Part shown: positions 1 through 12,640 of the stretch, piece by piece
How the letters are laid out: the number at the start of each line of letters is the position of its first letter
Position numbering within the stretch: position 1 is the first letter of the stretch
Origin: Lepas anatifera
Lineage: Eukaryota; Arthropoda; Thecostraca; Lepadidae
Direction of reading: 5' to 3'
Length of the DNA: 64,000 bases
NCBI GenBank assembly: GCA_034440635.1
Contig: JAOTON010000386.1
Span: 1,963,001-2,027,000 of the forward strand
Translations under genes and position numbers: made by a program
The notes under the pieces: model-generated
Seen by the model: the letters and a program-made list of their open reading frames with translations, nothing else
What the model was told of the DNA's origin: nothing
Database searches by the model: none

Positions 1-1278
1 CCGGTGGCGGGTGTAAGAGTCTGAAATCGTTGCTACACCTATATTAGAGCGTTCTCTGCGCGGTAAGGACAGACACTACCGGAGCACCGGCCCAACACCA
101 CCTCCCCGCTGCCGAGGGGCGCCCGCGGGCACGACCGGCAGGGGCGGACTCAACACGGGCGTTCATAAACCATCACAGCGTGAGAAAGTCAACTTTTTCA
201 CAGGTCCCAACGGCATTGCGCTAAACCGATCTTTTTCTGGAATTCCCAAAAATTTGAAGGCGGTCTAATTGACCCCTTTCCCTTCCCCTTAGGACGAGAG
301 TTAAGATTAGGGTGGAATTAAGAGCAGCTTAGCATCAACTCAAAGTATATTATCCATTATCGTGATGGAGTTAATCCGAAGTGACTTCCGCCTGAGCAGG
401 GGTTGTCCACCTGAAACCCTCACGGCATTGGGTGCTATGAATTGAATAGAAAAACATAAATCCATCGAGGTAAAACGTTAGTATTTGATCTATATCATAT
501 CAGATTTACATGAACTAGGGCCAGAATTCTCAATATCAGACACGAAAAAAACAGCAGAATGCACACATAAAGAGACGTTCCAGAGTAAATGGGAGCAGAT
601 GAGCCCATCATTAAAGCTCACTCACGGATGTAGTGCAAAATACAAAATTATGAAGATTCAGGGGTTTAAGCGTTAAGCTCTACTAGTCTCGTCATGTTTG
701 AATTATAAATCTGTTTGTGTGAGTCTACCTTACATGAATAATACACAGGAAGTCTCCTCGTGAGCGAAAATTTGTGGAAATGCTGATCTTTTTGCGGTGC
801 ATTTACTGAGATAGAATGTCATAACTGTAGCGCAGAACGTAGCGTTAAAGTGTAGAATAACGTAATGTGGAAGAACTTGGATAGAATAACGGACAATGTG
901 TTGCGCGTGTTCATTTTTAACACGCCCATTGGATGAGGGCTAAAAATCCTTACTGATTTGTTACCACGAAAACCGACAAATCGTTCCCGCAGAAAATCTC
1001 TAGGCGGCCACGTGTGACAGAATCAATGAGTGTGACGATTGGTAAACAAAAATGGTAAAATTCCGCCTATAGACCTTCAAAGTCAGGCCTACATTTTGAA
1101 ATCGCTGCAATTGCATGGTCGCATGTTCATCTGCATTGAAGACCGAGTAGTGACGTCATAAATATAAGAGCATCTGAAATCCCTACTTTTAGGTGGAAAG
1201 AAAACTCATCTCTCGGAGCTCTAATGCTGCAGAAAAGGACTCCAAAATGTTTTACCTCCCAAAATACAACTTCTGATC
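1..1278. other. Non-coding stretch, no gene seen
   Basis: No convincing coding region is visible; the longest open frames are short and show no family motif. About 1030-1165 resembles 16380-16505 (both end in a CRE-like TGACGTCA after 'attg.agaccga'), so it is probably part of an old interspersed repeat. If the NPF gene has a 5' untranslated exon it could lie here or further upstream, but nothing marks it. Confidence 0.5.
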
Positions 1279-1282
1279 TTAA

Positions 1283-1733
1283 CGGGAATGTGGCACCTTG
1301 GTCCAATCCTGGAATTTTGTGTAATTAGGCGTACTTCTAGCCGAAAATAATGAAACCCCTCATGATTTCTCTGAAAAATTTACAACAGGCTCAATGTTTT
1401 GATTTTTAAAATACTCCTCTAGGAAAATAAATAAATATCTGCCTGCGGATGATGTCATGATCTGGCAACCACTACCATATTTGAAATGCTTCAAGGGCTT
1501 CGATTGGCTGATGCTCATCGTGACGTCAGCACATGTCGTCACACCAACAGCCATAACAACGGTGATCTGCTGCTAAGGGTACATGAGGGGTACATTGCAG
1601 GTAGGTTTTAGCTTTTTTCTTCGGAAATTTCGAGTTTTAAGACAAATGATATATTGAGTACCGGGTATTCCGACTTGCTTTACAACTTGGCTGTCCCAGA
1701 TATAATCACGTTATGAAGGTGCAACATTCCCTT
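1283..1733. mobile_element. TTAA-flanked MITE, family B, copy 1
   Basis: A ~450-bp element bounded by inverted ends: GGGAATGTGGCACCTT at the left and AAGGTGCAACATTCCC at the right. TTAA lies directly outside the left end and a mutated TTAG outside the right. TTAA target duplication with an AAGGG-type end fits the Kolobok (or less likely piggyBac) superfamily. It has no transposase, so it is non-autonomous. Copies at 5782 (opposite orientation) and 22047 share internal text, including the TGACGTCA at 1521. Confidence 0.8.
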
Positions 1734-1735
1734 TT

Positions 1736-2960
1736 AGGCGCGGCACCAAATCGCTTCATGGGGAGTATCATTACTTGGATCCGGAGAGGGGGTAGAAAGT
1801 GACCAGGTGAGGATCTGGGGGAGTGAAAAACAGGAGGCATTTCAATATGAAATCACATTTCCTCCATCTTACGGATTTTATAAAAAAAACATATTTTTCT
1901 CAACTCTGGGCCCTGTTTTCTCCTCCAAACATGTATGTGCATGTAAAGAGGCCCAGTTTGTATTCGACACTGAAAGTGTCACTCCAGGCCTGTGCCGAGG
2001 ACGTTTCAGGGCGCGCTGCGGTTTGATAGGAGAACGTGATTATCTACTCCCCTTTACTTACAAAATAGGCTCGTGTTAAAGGAGGCATGGCCCCTCCTCA
2101 CATAGGCCGATCCAGGGAGACACGAGGAACGTACCCTTCCCCCTGATGGAACCTCGGCGCACCATGAAATGTCTTTGGCTTCCCCTGAAATGTCCCATGA
2201 AATGTCGCTTTCCAGCCCCCCCTTCCCTACATGATACAAGCACCGGCGCGGCGTCTGCGCGAGCGGATTCAGCATCAACTCGATAGGTTGCGGGGCAGAA
2301 ACGTCAAGCCCAGTTGCTCCAAATGGCGGCCGTGCTAAACTACCTCTATCGGAAATCTTGGATGGACCTAGGCGCTGTTTTTCTGATGATTATATGACGG
2401 GTCCGTTTTCGACTGGTGAAGTAACAAGTTTGGTCCTCCGTCAGCTCCTCCGCCTGGAAACGACCCCGATCCTTCGGAGTCTGTTTTTTTCTCTTTCATC
2501 TCGGAAATTCGTATTTTCCTTATCCTGACCCCCTCATCCCCGTCATTTCCCAGTCATTAGTCCGCTTAATCATGTCGGTAGTTGGAAGAGCGAGGATTCT
2601 TCCCCGCCCCGCGTGGCCAAAAGTGACCTGCAAAGTATTCATACATTTGGTCTAGAATGGCTTTGGCCTAATGAAGTCCTAGATGAGCCACTGGAGTATA
2701 CCGACCTTGAATGGCACATTCCAGTGACGAATCTAGGATTTATTTGGAGGAGGAGCTAGGGTCTCAAGCATCCCCACCATTAATTCGAACAACCTCCAGC
2801 TATGCAGTACTTTTTGGCAATTTGGAATTCGGGGGAGGGGTAAGCAAGAAGAGCCCTTTAGCCACCGTTGTATCCGTCACTGACATATTCAGAATGACAA
2901 TTTTAAAATAGAACACATAAGTGAGACATTATCCACTGTATTCTATCGTAATAAAAGGTT
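1736..2960. other. Non-coding stretch, no gene seen
   Basis: No supported gene. Open frames at 1807-2079 and 2711-2911 lack family signatures, lack splice context and show no repetition elsewhere in the window. I see no promoter or RNA gene here. Confidence 0.45.
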
Positions 2961-3917
2961 CAGTCAAAAAGTAAGTTCCGGAGAGTCATTGCTTTTAACA
3001 TACGGGGTAAGTTCACGTGTTTTTTTATTAAATTTGTAGGCTGACATTTTATTTCTCGATATATATTTTCTTTTTTCACTTACAGGCCTTTTAGTTTGGT
3101 CACTATTGCGGTTGTGTCAAGTGGATTTTTTAGGGTCTAGCCCAAAATGGCTGAAGCCACCAGAGTCAAGCGACGCTCCATCATAAAAATTGACGCTGCA
3201 GGGCAAATCAACCCAGAGAGTTCATCTAGAGATGGGGAAGGTGTTCGGGAATCAGGTTTTCTCGGATAGTACAGTACGCAGGTGGGTGAGAGATTTAAAG
3301 CAGGGTCGGAACACGGTGACAGACAAGGCACGTGCTGGAATGCCCACCACGGCATGCAACACTGACAGTGTCACGCTTACGGAAAATCTGGTAAAACCAG
3401 ATAGACGTAGAGCCATCGACGATATCGCTGAAACACTGGGAATTAGTCATGGAATGGTATCGAACATCATTTTTGATAAGCTGAAGATGTCCATAGATTG
3501 TTCCAGATGGGCCCCGTGATGTCTCACGGACGGCCAGAAAACTTTCCGACAAACCATCACTAAAAATTGTCTGAATAGACGCCTACAAGTAGGCGAGAGC
3601 TTCCTTCCTGTGGAAGAAAGTAACGAAGGATGGGGGTCGGTTTCCTCTCTTTGACCCAGAGACCAAAAGTCAATCACTCCAGTGGAAGTGTGCCGGCTCT
3701 CCGCCCCTCAAAAAGCTGCGCGTGCGCTACTATTACAGCAGTCCATGGTAGACATGCTATCGAATAAAGCTTTGCAAAGACCATAGGAGGACTGGTTCGC
3801 CGCTGTGAGCGCTTTGTGGAAAAGTGGGGAGGCTATTTTGAAGAATGAGTTGTTAATAGCTTTGATAGCACAATAAATGCTTGCGTAGCAAAATTCCGGA
3901 ACTTACTTTTTGACTAC
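2961..3917 (+). mobile_element. Mariner-like transposon relic with broken transposase
   Basis: The ends are inverted copies of AGTCAAAAAGTAAGTTCCGG (left ~2962, right ~3894-3917). Between them a + strand frame at about 3147-3519 reads as the N-terminal half of a mariner transposase: a helix-turn-helix with STVRRWVRDLKQGRN, and a second one with IDDIAETLGISHGMVSNII. Beyond this the frame shifts and has stops, and the catalytic DD(34)D core is missing or deleted. At ~0.96 kb against the usual ~1.3 kb, this is an internally deleted, inactive copy. The family call rests on the two HTH segments and the ends. Confidence 0.88.
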
Positions 3918-5777
3918 ACTGGTCCATCCCTTACATGACATACCATAATTGCTACCATATTACCATCACGCTACAAAATGCCCGTGCTTCCCCAGCGTAT
4001 TTTAGACCAACTCCTGGAAATACCGCATCCTGGTTGCACGGGCGGTGATTCCCTTCCAGCTTAAGGCGCGGTCATAATGCTGGTGGACTAAGCTCTCGTT
4101 ACCAGGACAGGACCATTAAGCAACTCTGAATCATACTAACAGCGAACCTACGTGTTCTGGGGCGGGGGCATGACTATCTATACCGACCCGCCCAAAAACG
4201 CCAGAGGTGATGATCATCATGGATGACGATTGAACCGCAGGTACTTATTGTAATTCTGTTGGAGTAGAATGTGAGCCTCGACTTATGTTTATTTTAAACG
4301 TGGGAATCTGGCGCCTTTATTATGGTATGTGTTGGCTCCTGGATGTGTTAGCCATTACGGTCTGTGATGGTTTTAGGGTATCTGATAGGACATACCGGAA
4401 AACCCCCAGGTTAAATTGGTTTATCTGACCCAAAAGTCACCATTTTCGGCGAAGCTGCGTGTATTTAGAGCGAGCATTGCCCCCCCCGAGCCATTTTCCC
4501 TGCTCTGAAATCTACACATTCGACACCTAACCTATAGGGATCTATGTGGAGCTTAGGGCCGTGCACAAACTACGTAACGTATATTTTGATTCCCATCATA
4601 TAACGCTTTGTGGGATCCATGTGTAACGTTTAACCCGCCCCCGGGGTCCGGCGCCATTCCCCCACCGGGGGCCTCGATGGCCCCTCTACTCGAAATATGG
4701 GCGTTGGCAATCTGAGTGCATAAGCTCGCGTGAATTCGTGAATTACTTGCTGTTTTGTGCTCGGTCATGGTTTGCCTCCGGGTCAATTGGTAGTCGGTTT
4801 TTACTCAATGTGATGATTAAGCAAACTGGGCATAACTCTTATGTCATTAGGCTATTGAGGCCTGGTAAGTAATTTCTAGAATTGCCGTCTTTTCGCTATG
4901 TGGACGTAAAGACCTCCCGCCGTGGTTTGACCGCAGGGTCCCTCGTGACCTAATATGACCTGAGGTCACGAAGGTAAAAGTAATGTGCCGTATATAATGA
5001 GCCAGTGACAAGACAACACGATGGTGTTTGTTTCTCTGCTATTAGGTAAAGTTATTGTCAATACTGTTTGTGCCTCTGGTGCCTTGGTGACCTTGGAAGT
5101 AAGGGCAATGTGACCCCTGGGATCCGTGAAGGGTGTCAAAACGTGTTTGGGTCTGGTTTTGATTTTTGTGGCTTTATATTGAATAGTTTTCCCATGTTTT
5201 ATGGGGGGTCGCCTCGTGACCTGACCTCGGGCACGAATCGAAAATCCCGGATTCTTGTGCCCTGGGGGGTTGGGTGGGTTTCAATTGATGCTTTGAAATG
5301 TGTTTCGGTTAAGGTGAGTGGGTGACTTGGTTGCCTCGTCTGGTGCCTGACTTGGGTGCCCGGGGTAAAATTTCGGGATGATGGGAAATGATGGTGGGGT
5401 GGCCCTCACCGCGGTGTGGTGGTTTTTGCTATCCCAAAAATTGGGTTGGCGGTTAATAACACTGTGGCTGAGTCTTCCAACCCTCATTGCGTTACGTAAT
5501 TCCCAGCAAACAATTTTGGTGGCTAAGAGTGGGCTGCTGGTGAGTGGAGGGGGGGATATCCCGCGTCTATCCGTCTACAGCACCACGTGCGTCTAAAACC
5601 GTTCTAGGGGTGGGCGGGCTGAGATCCGGCCCCTAGGAACTGGCCGGATCAAGCTTCGTGATCGGGGATTTTATCAACTGGCAGAACCGATGGTGATTGG
5701 AAGTGCGAAATTGGTTGGTAGGTAGACAATTTACAACAGTACTGCACTGGTTCATGTCTATAAGTTATGTTTTCATC
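3918..5777. other. Non-coding stretch, old repeat debris
   Basis: No supported gene. The segment 4920-5640 is rich in GTGACCT/AGGTCA words similar to repeat family P described further right, and is probably a very degraded repeat. The open frames (5068-5325, 5378-5596) have no recognisable domain. Confidence 0.4.
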
Positions 5778-5781
5778 TTAA

Positions 5782-6123
5782 AGGGAATGTGGCACCTTCA
5801 TAACGTGATTTTAAATGAGATAGCCAAGTTGTAAAGCAAGTCGGAAAACCCGGTACTCCATATATCATTTGTCTTGGAACTCAAGATTTTGAGCATCAGC
5901 CAACCGAAGCCCTTGAAGCGTTTCAAGTATGGTAGTGGTTGCCAGATCATGACATCATCCACAGGCAGATATTTTTTCTTTTTCTAGATGAGTATTTTTA
6001 AAAACAAAATATTGAGCTTATTGAACATTTTTCAGAGAAATCATGAGTGTTTTCATTATTTTTGGCTAAAAGTACGCCTAATTCCACTAAATTCCAGGAT
6101 TTGACCAAGGTGCCGCATTCCCT
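5782..6123. mobile_element. TTAA-flanked MITE, family B, copy 2 (inverted)
   Basis: This 342-bp copy is flanked on both sides by intact TTAA (5778-5781 and 6124-6127). Its ends are AGGGAATGTGGCACCTT and the near-complement GGTGCCGCATTCCCT. Its interior matches copy 1 in reverse complement, for example the segment around 'gcttcaag...atggtagtggttgcca'. It is shorter than copy 1, so it carries an internal deletion. It has no coding capacity. Confidence 0.85.
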
Positions 6124-6249
6124 TTAACGACCTTAGCACGTGCATTGGCGGAGGTCTGAGCCACGTTCACTTTGACGGGGAAACCACCCATAATATCTTG
6201 ATAACTACGCCAGATAACGAAAAACAGTAAACGGCGTTAGATAGCCCAT

Positions 6250-6730
6250 TCAAATTTCTAATAAAGCTATTGAACTTTTTTGTTGGGTCACATTTGAGGT
6301 CACTAGAGTTCAAGGCATGCCACCATAGGGATAACATGTAACTGAAGGTTTGCAGTCATTACAACAACTAGAGATAAAGCAAAATAATATGGATCATTGG
6401 AATCCTCGCAGCAAGCTGAATTGATTAATAGGTCAAATCAGGTTACACTCCAGGATTTGACCTGGCTTTATGTCAGGTCAAGGTCAAATTAGGCAAAAAT
6501 GCGTAATATTAAAACTGAAAGGGCAAGGCAAACCAAATGCCGCTAAAATAAACGCTCTACCACCATCCATTATTATGTTATTCAGTCTAAACCATTTTTC
6601 CAATGTAAATCCAACGGGGAGGTCATGGCTCGTACCTGACCTTAGGTCATTGTTATTTAATAAGTCCCTTAGAAGGAAAAATTTGTGCGCTCAAGATGTA
6701 GTGTACTTATGGAACGTGGTATTTCCATAA
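6250..6730. repeat. Fragment of interspersed repeat family P
   Basis: This segment matches 37690-38060 in order: 'ccaccatccattat', 'gttattcagt.taaacca', and 'catggctcgtacctgac..taggtcat'. It carries several AGGTCA/TGACCT words. It is partial and both ends are missing. Confidence 0.6.
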
Positions 6731-7141
6731 TAGTGAGGTTTGAAAGAAGCTAAATTGAAACTAGAGTTTCTGCTATGTGACCATGTGAACACGTGACCAT
6801 GCTCTAAGTGACAGATCGCACAGTTCAAATCTAATGAATATGATTTTGATCCCCTGAATCCATTTAACTTTGATAAGCGTCATATCAAGCCTCCGCAGGT
6901 CCACACTTCCGATACTTGTCTTTGGTACGGCTCCGTAAGAAAACAAATCGGTGAACTTTCTTCTTTTTCTTTTTTATTCTTTATTTGCTGAGCTATCTTA
7001 AAGACGTTGTTAAAACAGGTACTGGTTGAAAAAACGCCACTCGGTGCGACCATTGACCCAGATTCAACCTCTGAGTCAGCAGCAAACGTAAGAACACACT
7101 CTGAAGACAAGCTTGACCCTCAGCGTGCGCCTCCTCAGGTC

Positions 7142-7434
7142 ATGAGCAGTCACCGGATCTGGCTGGTGTTGGGCATGGCTCTGGTGCGGTGTCGGACGTC
7201 GGAGACGGTGCCGCTCCACCCTGCTGGCCCTCTGGCCGGCCGGCAGCCGGCCCTCACCTTCACCAACCAGCGCATCACTCACTTCCCTGCCCAGGCCGCT
7301 CCGGGGGCGGCGATGCTGCGTGACAGGCGGGCCGGCACCATGGCCCGCTACACCCGCGACAGGGAGGACATGGCCAAGACGCTGAGCTTCCTCAGGAAGC
7401 TGGATGACATCTACTCACAGATCTCCCGGCCCAG
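7142..7434 (+). CDS. NPF: Neuropeptide F precursor, exon A (start, signal peptide, most of mature NPF)
   Basis: NPF is a secreted, C-terminally amidated neuropeptide of the NPY family that acts on G-protein-coupled receptors in feeding and metabolism. The ATG at 7142 follows a likely acceptor (CCTCCTCAG, exon start 7139). Residues 1-17 are a short signal peptide with hydrophobic core IWLVLGMALV. After a spacer, RDRR (60-63) is a convertase site, and the mature peptide begins at Ala64. The exon ends ...LDDIYSQISRP plus AG of a split Arg codon, then donor GTCAGT at 7435. Together with the Phe from exon C the mature peptide is 36 residues, the classic NPY length. This phase-2 intron inside the Arg codon before the terminal aromatic residue is the conserved NPY/NPF intron. 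The precursor totals 169 residues without exon B. The upstream in-frame Met at 7007 is rejected because no signal sequence follows it. Confidence 0.92.
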
Positions 7435-7679
7435 GTCAGTACTGCTGGCTAGACGTGCATCCGTCATTATATACATCCTCAAAAACGGACCAAGAATACG
7501 GTAAAAGGCAAAGAACAAAATGTTGCTGCATGGACATTCATTACTTTAGTGCATATATTCATTACTTTCGTATGTATCTTTAGGTAAATAAGTGCACGGT
7601 AAAATTCAAGTAAAAGTAAATAAGCGCACAAAGGAAAAATAAGCGGATTGAGGAAACATCTGTTTGATGCAGCATTCGG

Positions 7680-8446
7680 TACGGACCACCAGTACTCGGT
7701 ACACACCGTCAACACTGAGTATACACCAACAGCACTCGGTACACACCGTCAACACTCAGTATACACCACCAGTGCTCGGTACATACCGTCAACACTGAGT
7801 ACACACCAAACAGCACTCGGTACACACCGTCAACACTGAGTACACACCAAACAGCACTCGGTACACACCGTCAACACTGAGTACACACCAAACAGCACTC
7901 GGTACACACCGTCAACACTGAGTATACACCACCGGTGCTCGGTACACACCGTCAACACTGAGGACACACCACCAGTGCTCGGTACACACCACCAGCACTC
8001 GGTACACACCTTCAACACTGAGTATACACCAACAGCACTTGGTACACACCGTACCTGGTACACACCACCAGTGCTCGGTACACACCACCAGTGCTCGGTA
8101 CACACCTTCAGTACTCGGTACACACCACCAGTGCTCGGTACACACCACCAGTGCTCGGTACGCACCACCAGTACTCGGTACACACCGTCAACACTGAGGA
8201 TACACCAACAGTGCTTGGTACACACCACCAGTGCTCGGTACACACCGTCAACACTGAGTATACACCACCAGTGCTCGGTACACACCCTCAACACTGAGTA
8301 CACACCACCAGTGCTCGGTACACACCACCAGTGCTCGGTACACACTTTCAGTACTCGGTACACACCACCAGTGCTCGGTACACACCACCAGTACTCGGTA
8401 CACGCCACTAGCACTCGGTACACACCTTCAGTACTCGGTACACACC
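7680..8446. repeat. 20/40-bp minisatellite in the NPF A-B intron
   Basis: About 770 bp of tandem units built on GGTACACACCACCAGTGCTC (20 bp), alternating with a sister unit GGTACACACCGTCAACACTG, so much of the array has a 40-bp higher-order period. It starts ~246 bp after the exon A donor. Long open frames on both strands here are artefacts of the period. Confidence 0.97.
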
Positions 8447-9009
8447 AGGACAGAGCCAGTGGGGGGAGGGGGGGCGATGTTGCTTCAATGCACTACCTGG
8501 GTCACTGCAAGAAGACCCCACAGGTCAGAGGGGATACCCTCTGGTGATATTACTACTGCGCCCTGTCACAGCAGCTTAGATATACGCTGAGATAAATATT
8601 AACGCTACTTTTGTTCGGGAATCCCATGTAAAGGGAGGACGTCACAGATTGGATATTGAACGGATGCCCGGTGCAGTCAGATTCGCGGACCGGATGAGAC
8701 TGAATAGAACACCAGATATCTGACTGGGCTGACCGTCGGATATTTGACTGGTACTGACCATCAAATATCTGACGGGACTGACCAAAAAAAATCGCTAGTG
8801 TTGGATCTGAATTCAGACTCTATTTGCTTGTTGATTTAGTCGTATTTTTCGAACTTGTATCAGAATTTGGTTGATAATAATGGTATGTTTTTGACCTGTA
8901 TTGGCTTGCCTTGGTCCATAAAATTTCGAAAATTGACAAAATGGAAGTTTGGTTTTCTTTGGCAAGACATCCTCCCCAGTAAAGGTGTACCTCAGACCAT
9001 TCCTCTGGT
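8447..9009. other. Intronic spacer with a small repeat
   Basis: No gene. Around 8708-8785 there are three imperfect copies of a ~32-34-bp unit based on 'atatctgactgg.ctgacc'. The segment ends at the left target duplication (9010-9017) of the large hAT-type element. Confidence 0.5.
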
Positions 9010-9018
9010 GGGAAACTC

Positions 9019-11130
9019 AGGGGCGGATTCAGAGGGGGCGCGGGCTCCCCCTCCTCGCTGGTAAGGCGCCCCCTCGGCACTAAGGCACCCCCGGGGGCCG
9101 CCTCCATTTGCTCCACGTTTGCATGCCTAACGGAAATACTGGCGCCCCGTGGTAATGCTTCTGCATGCAAATACCACATCTTGACAACCAGCCCTGTATC
9201 ACTGGCGCCCCCATGGTGCATCATTGGTGCCATTGTTTCACTCCACTGACGCCCCAAAGCCTCATCGTGGGTTCTTCTAACTCTTGACATCCCGCTATCT
9301 ACTACCGGCGCCCCACTCTTCACTAAGGGCGCCCCCATCTTCTAAAGATCCACTCTATACCACTGGCGCCTCCGTGGTGCTGCATTGATGTCTCGTTTTT
9401 CCTCCAACGGCGCTCCCACGCGTCACTGTAGGCGCCCCATCTGTTGAAACCTCGCATGTACCACCGGCGCCCCCATTGGGCATCATTAGTATCTTCTGTG
9501 CACTCCACCGGCGCCCCCACGCTTCACCGTGGTCGCCTCTGCTTTTTAGAACCGCTCTATACCACTCCCCCGTTTTTTTCCAAAGGGCCCCCCAGGTCTA
9601 TACCCTCGTTTTATATCAGTGGAGCCCCCACTGTCTCTCCCCCGCTACGTACTACTGGATCCCCACTCCCCACTACGGGTGCCCCACTTTCTAACAATCC
9701 GCTCTATACCACTGGTGCCCCCATGGTGCATCATTGGTGCCTTTTTTCACTCCACCGACGCCCCCAAGCCTCATCGTGGGCTCTTCAACCTCTTGAGATC
9801 CCGCTATGGACTACCGGCGCCCCACTCTTCACTACGGGCGCCCCCATCTTCTAAAATCCGCTCTATACCACTGGCGCCCCCATGGTGCATCATTGGTGTC
9901 CTTGTTTCACTCCGCCGACGCCCCAAAGCCTCATCGTGGGCTCTTTCACCTCTTGACATCCCGCTGTGTACTACCGGCGCCCCACTCTTCACTACGAGCG
10001 CCCCCATCTTCTAAAAATCCGCTCTATACCACTGGTGCCTCCATGGTACAGCATTGATGTTTCGTTTTTGCTCCAACGGCGCCCCCACACGTCACCGTGG
10101 GTGCCCCATCTGTTAAAACCCCGCATGTGCAACCGGCCCGCCCCCCCAATTGGGCATCATTGGTGTTTTCTGTGCACTCCACTGGCGCCCCCGCGCTCCA
10201 CCGAGGTCGACTCTGCTTTTTAGAGCCGCTCTTTACCATTGGCGCCCCCGTGGTATATCATTGGTGCCTTTTTGCTCAAATGGCGCCCCATGCCTCACTA
10301 AGGGGTCTTCACCTTTTACCAGCCCGTTTTATATCAGTGGAGCCCCCACTGTCTCTCCCCGCTACGTACTACTGGATCCCCATTCCCCACTACGGGCACC
10401 CCCACCTTCTAAAAATTCGCTCCATACCACTGATTCCTCCATGGTGCATCATTGGTGCCTTCGTTTCACTCCAACAGCGCCCCCAAGCCTCATCATGGGC
10501 TCTCCCACTTCTTGGCAACCCGCTATAAACAATTGGTGCCCCAATCCTCACTACGGGCGCCACCACCTTCGGGAAATCCGCTCGATACTACTGGCGCCTA
10601 CATGGTGCAGCATTGATGTCTTGTTTTTGCTCCAACGGCTCGCCCACGCGTCACTTTGGGCGCCCCCTGCTTTTTGGACCCGCTCTTTACCTCTGGTTCC
10701 CCCATGGTGCATAATTGGTGGGCTGTTTTTAATCTCAAACGGCGCCCCCATGCCCCACTGAGGGGTCTTCACCTTTCAACAGGCTCTCCTATACCAATGG
10801 AGTCCCACTTTTATGATGCATTATTTTTGTCTGCTTTTAGCTTTATGGGCGCCCTCCCCCCCACCCCCCGCCTCTTTCCACCATCTTTTGACACATCGGT
10901 CTGTATCACTGGCGACCCCATAATGAATGCTTGGTGCCTTTGCTTTGCTCCACCGGCGCCTTCATCTCCCGCCGTTGGCTCATCGGGAGCGCCCCCACAT
11001 TTCGACAAACCACTCTGTCTGGCGGCCCTCCATGGTACACATTAGCGCTTTTCTTTCGCTCCATTGGTGCCCCCAGACCTCACTATAGGCACCTGCACAT
11101 TTCTGCTGATTGATTGATGCATCATTGGTA
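9019..11130. repeat. GGCGCC-rich degenerate tandem array, ~160-bp period
   Basis: About 2.1 kb of degenerate units marked by 'cgctctataccactggcgcc', 'catggtgcatcattggtgcc' and 'gcctcatcgtgggctctt'. The marker recurs near 9700, 9858 and 10020, giving a ~160-bp period; later units are more divergent. Shorter sub-units ending in GGCGCCCC recur every 40-50 bp. The array begins immediately inside the left hAT end. Overlapping open frames in it are not genes. Confidence 0.85.
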
Positions 11131-11141
11131 TCTTACTTTTC

Positions 11142-11380
11142 AGGGGCGTCGCCACGGGGTGGGGGCAAAGGGGCCAGACTCCCCCCCACTTTTTGGCCAA
11201 AAATTTCCTGATCTCAGTCAAAATTGGAGAAACCCGGACATTCTTATAACCAGCCGCTGCAGAAGGCAACGAGGAGCCCAAATTCGAACAGTATTTGGTC
11301 CTAACGTGGAAAATTTTTTGTCAGCGTCAGTTTGAAGTTTGGCTGCCACCCCCCCCCACTTTTGGCCGGTGGTGACGCCC
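11142..11380. mobile_element. Small hAT-like MITE with eroded right end
   Basis: It begins CAGGGGCGTCGCCACGGGG and ends near the complement (GGCCGGTGGTGACGCCC, then the expected CTG is lost). Both subterminal regions have C-rich runs next to 'actttttggcc'. No clear target duplication remains, so this is a probable but degraded element inside the larger hAT unit. Confidence 0.5.
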
Positions 11381-11389
11381 GTAAAAACT

Positions 11390-12155
11390 GGCTATTTTTG
11401 CAACAAAATGCATACGGTATGCTGCTTTAATATTACCAAATATACCTTCCAAGAAAAGTTCCCGCCGATGATGCATTTCGCAGCGAATTGTACATTTGTC
11501 CCAACAGAGCAAGGTGGCACGGTATCTGGCATTGACTTTTACGGGTTTCTTTCAAAATTGCAGACACTTTGATAACAATAAAGATAGTTGTTTCAAATAA
11601 TTGTATTTTGAGCACTTTGGTGGCTAAACAAATGTCCAACATTATGTTTTTCGTTGCATATTTCGTAAGCTGCCGGGAAAAACATTTTTTGTAAAACACA
11701 TGGTTACAGAAAAACTGCGCCACATACGGATTTGTCGAATAAATATTTGGAACTTTCACATAACGTTATACTACAATCAAGAAAAAGCGGGGTAGATGGT
11801 GAGCTGATTTTGCATATTAGCTGAAGTGACGTGTAATGTAGTCTGTAAGCTTTCCAACACAGTGCATGGGAAACAGACTTCTGGCGGATGATTTTGTCCT
11901 AAACTTTTTCGGAAGGCTCAGTTCGAGGGATGATGGCCAAATTCTGGGCCATGACTTCTGCCACGGAAATGCCTGGTGAACGAGAGAAGTGAGTTGATTG
12001 GGTGATGCAACTATAGTAGGGGGTCAGAAACGTAGCAAAGAGGTGGGGCGGCTAGCACAGTCGCGTGAGAGGCACCCGAAGGAAACAGATCGCGCAAAGG
12101 GCAGCCGGGCTACGGCAGTCTATGACCAGCCGTAAACCTCGGGGACCAGCATGAC
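11390..12155. other. Non-coding interior of the hAT unit
   Basis: No gene or clear repeat is recognised. The open frames here have no domain features. Confidence 0.4.
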
Positions 12156-12159
12156 TTGC

Positions 12160-12640
12160 TGTTACAAGCGTGACCCTCTGTGGCAAGCGACGCCCTATAC
12201 GGACCGTCAGGGTCCCCAAGGGGCAGAAGAACACTCTTTAATGAGGTGGGTCACCTGTTTTCAACAGGGCCCTCTGTGACAAACATGACCAGCACATCAT
12301 TCCGTGGTCGGCAGGGCCCAATGCAGCCAGAAGAGCCTACTCTGATAAGTGGGGCCCTCTATGGCCAGCAGATTCTTTGGGACCAGGGGTGTCCTCGTTG
12401 TTAATAGGGCAATCTAAGACCAATAGGGATCTCTGTAACTAACAGAGCTTTTGGTCGCAGTCATGGCCATGTCTTGCCAGCATGCTTTTTTTGTCGGACA
12501 GGGCGATACCCTCTGTGACCATAAGAGCACTCTGTATCGTAAAGAGATATTTGGAACTGAACGCACAATCTGTAAAAAGGGTACTCCGGGACTAACAGGT
12601 ATTTCCGTGACCAGTAACGCCTGCCATATTCCTGTGGAAG
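12160..12640. repeat. Highly degenerate tandem repeat
   Basis: Phrases such as 'gaccctctgtgg', 'gggccctctgtgac', 'ggggccctctatgg' and 'gataccctctgtgacc' recur at irregular spacing, suggesting an old, decayed minisatellite. No gene is supported. The following 12650-13490 holds no recognised feature apart from a short duplication of 'atcatcatataagc.aaatcag' near 13040-13086. Confidence 0.4.

Noticed and set aside
7007..7141. Upstream Met at 7007 as the NPF start
   Set aside because: It would place 45 polar residues before the signal peptide; a splice acceptor at 7137-7138 lies just before the Met at 7142.
7680..8446. CRISPR-like array
   Set aside because: Units are contiguous tandem repeats with no unique spacers, in eukaryotic DNA without cas genes.
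7830..8547. Long open frames of 190-197 codons on both strands
   Set aside because: They lie wholly inside the 20/40-bp minisatellite; its period keeps several frames open. No gene.
9444..11045. Overlapping Pro/Arg-rich open frames of up to 203 codons
   Set aside because: Artefacts of the GGCGCC-rich tandem array, open in several frames and on both strands.
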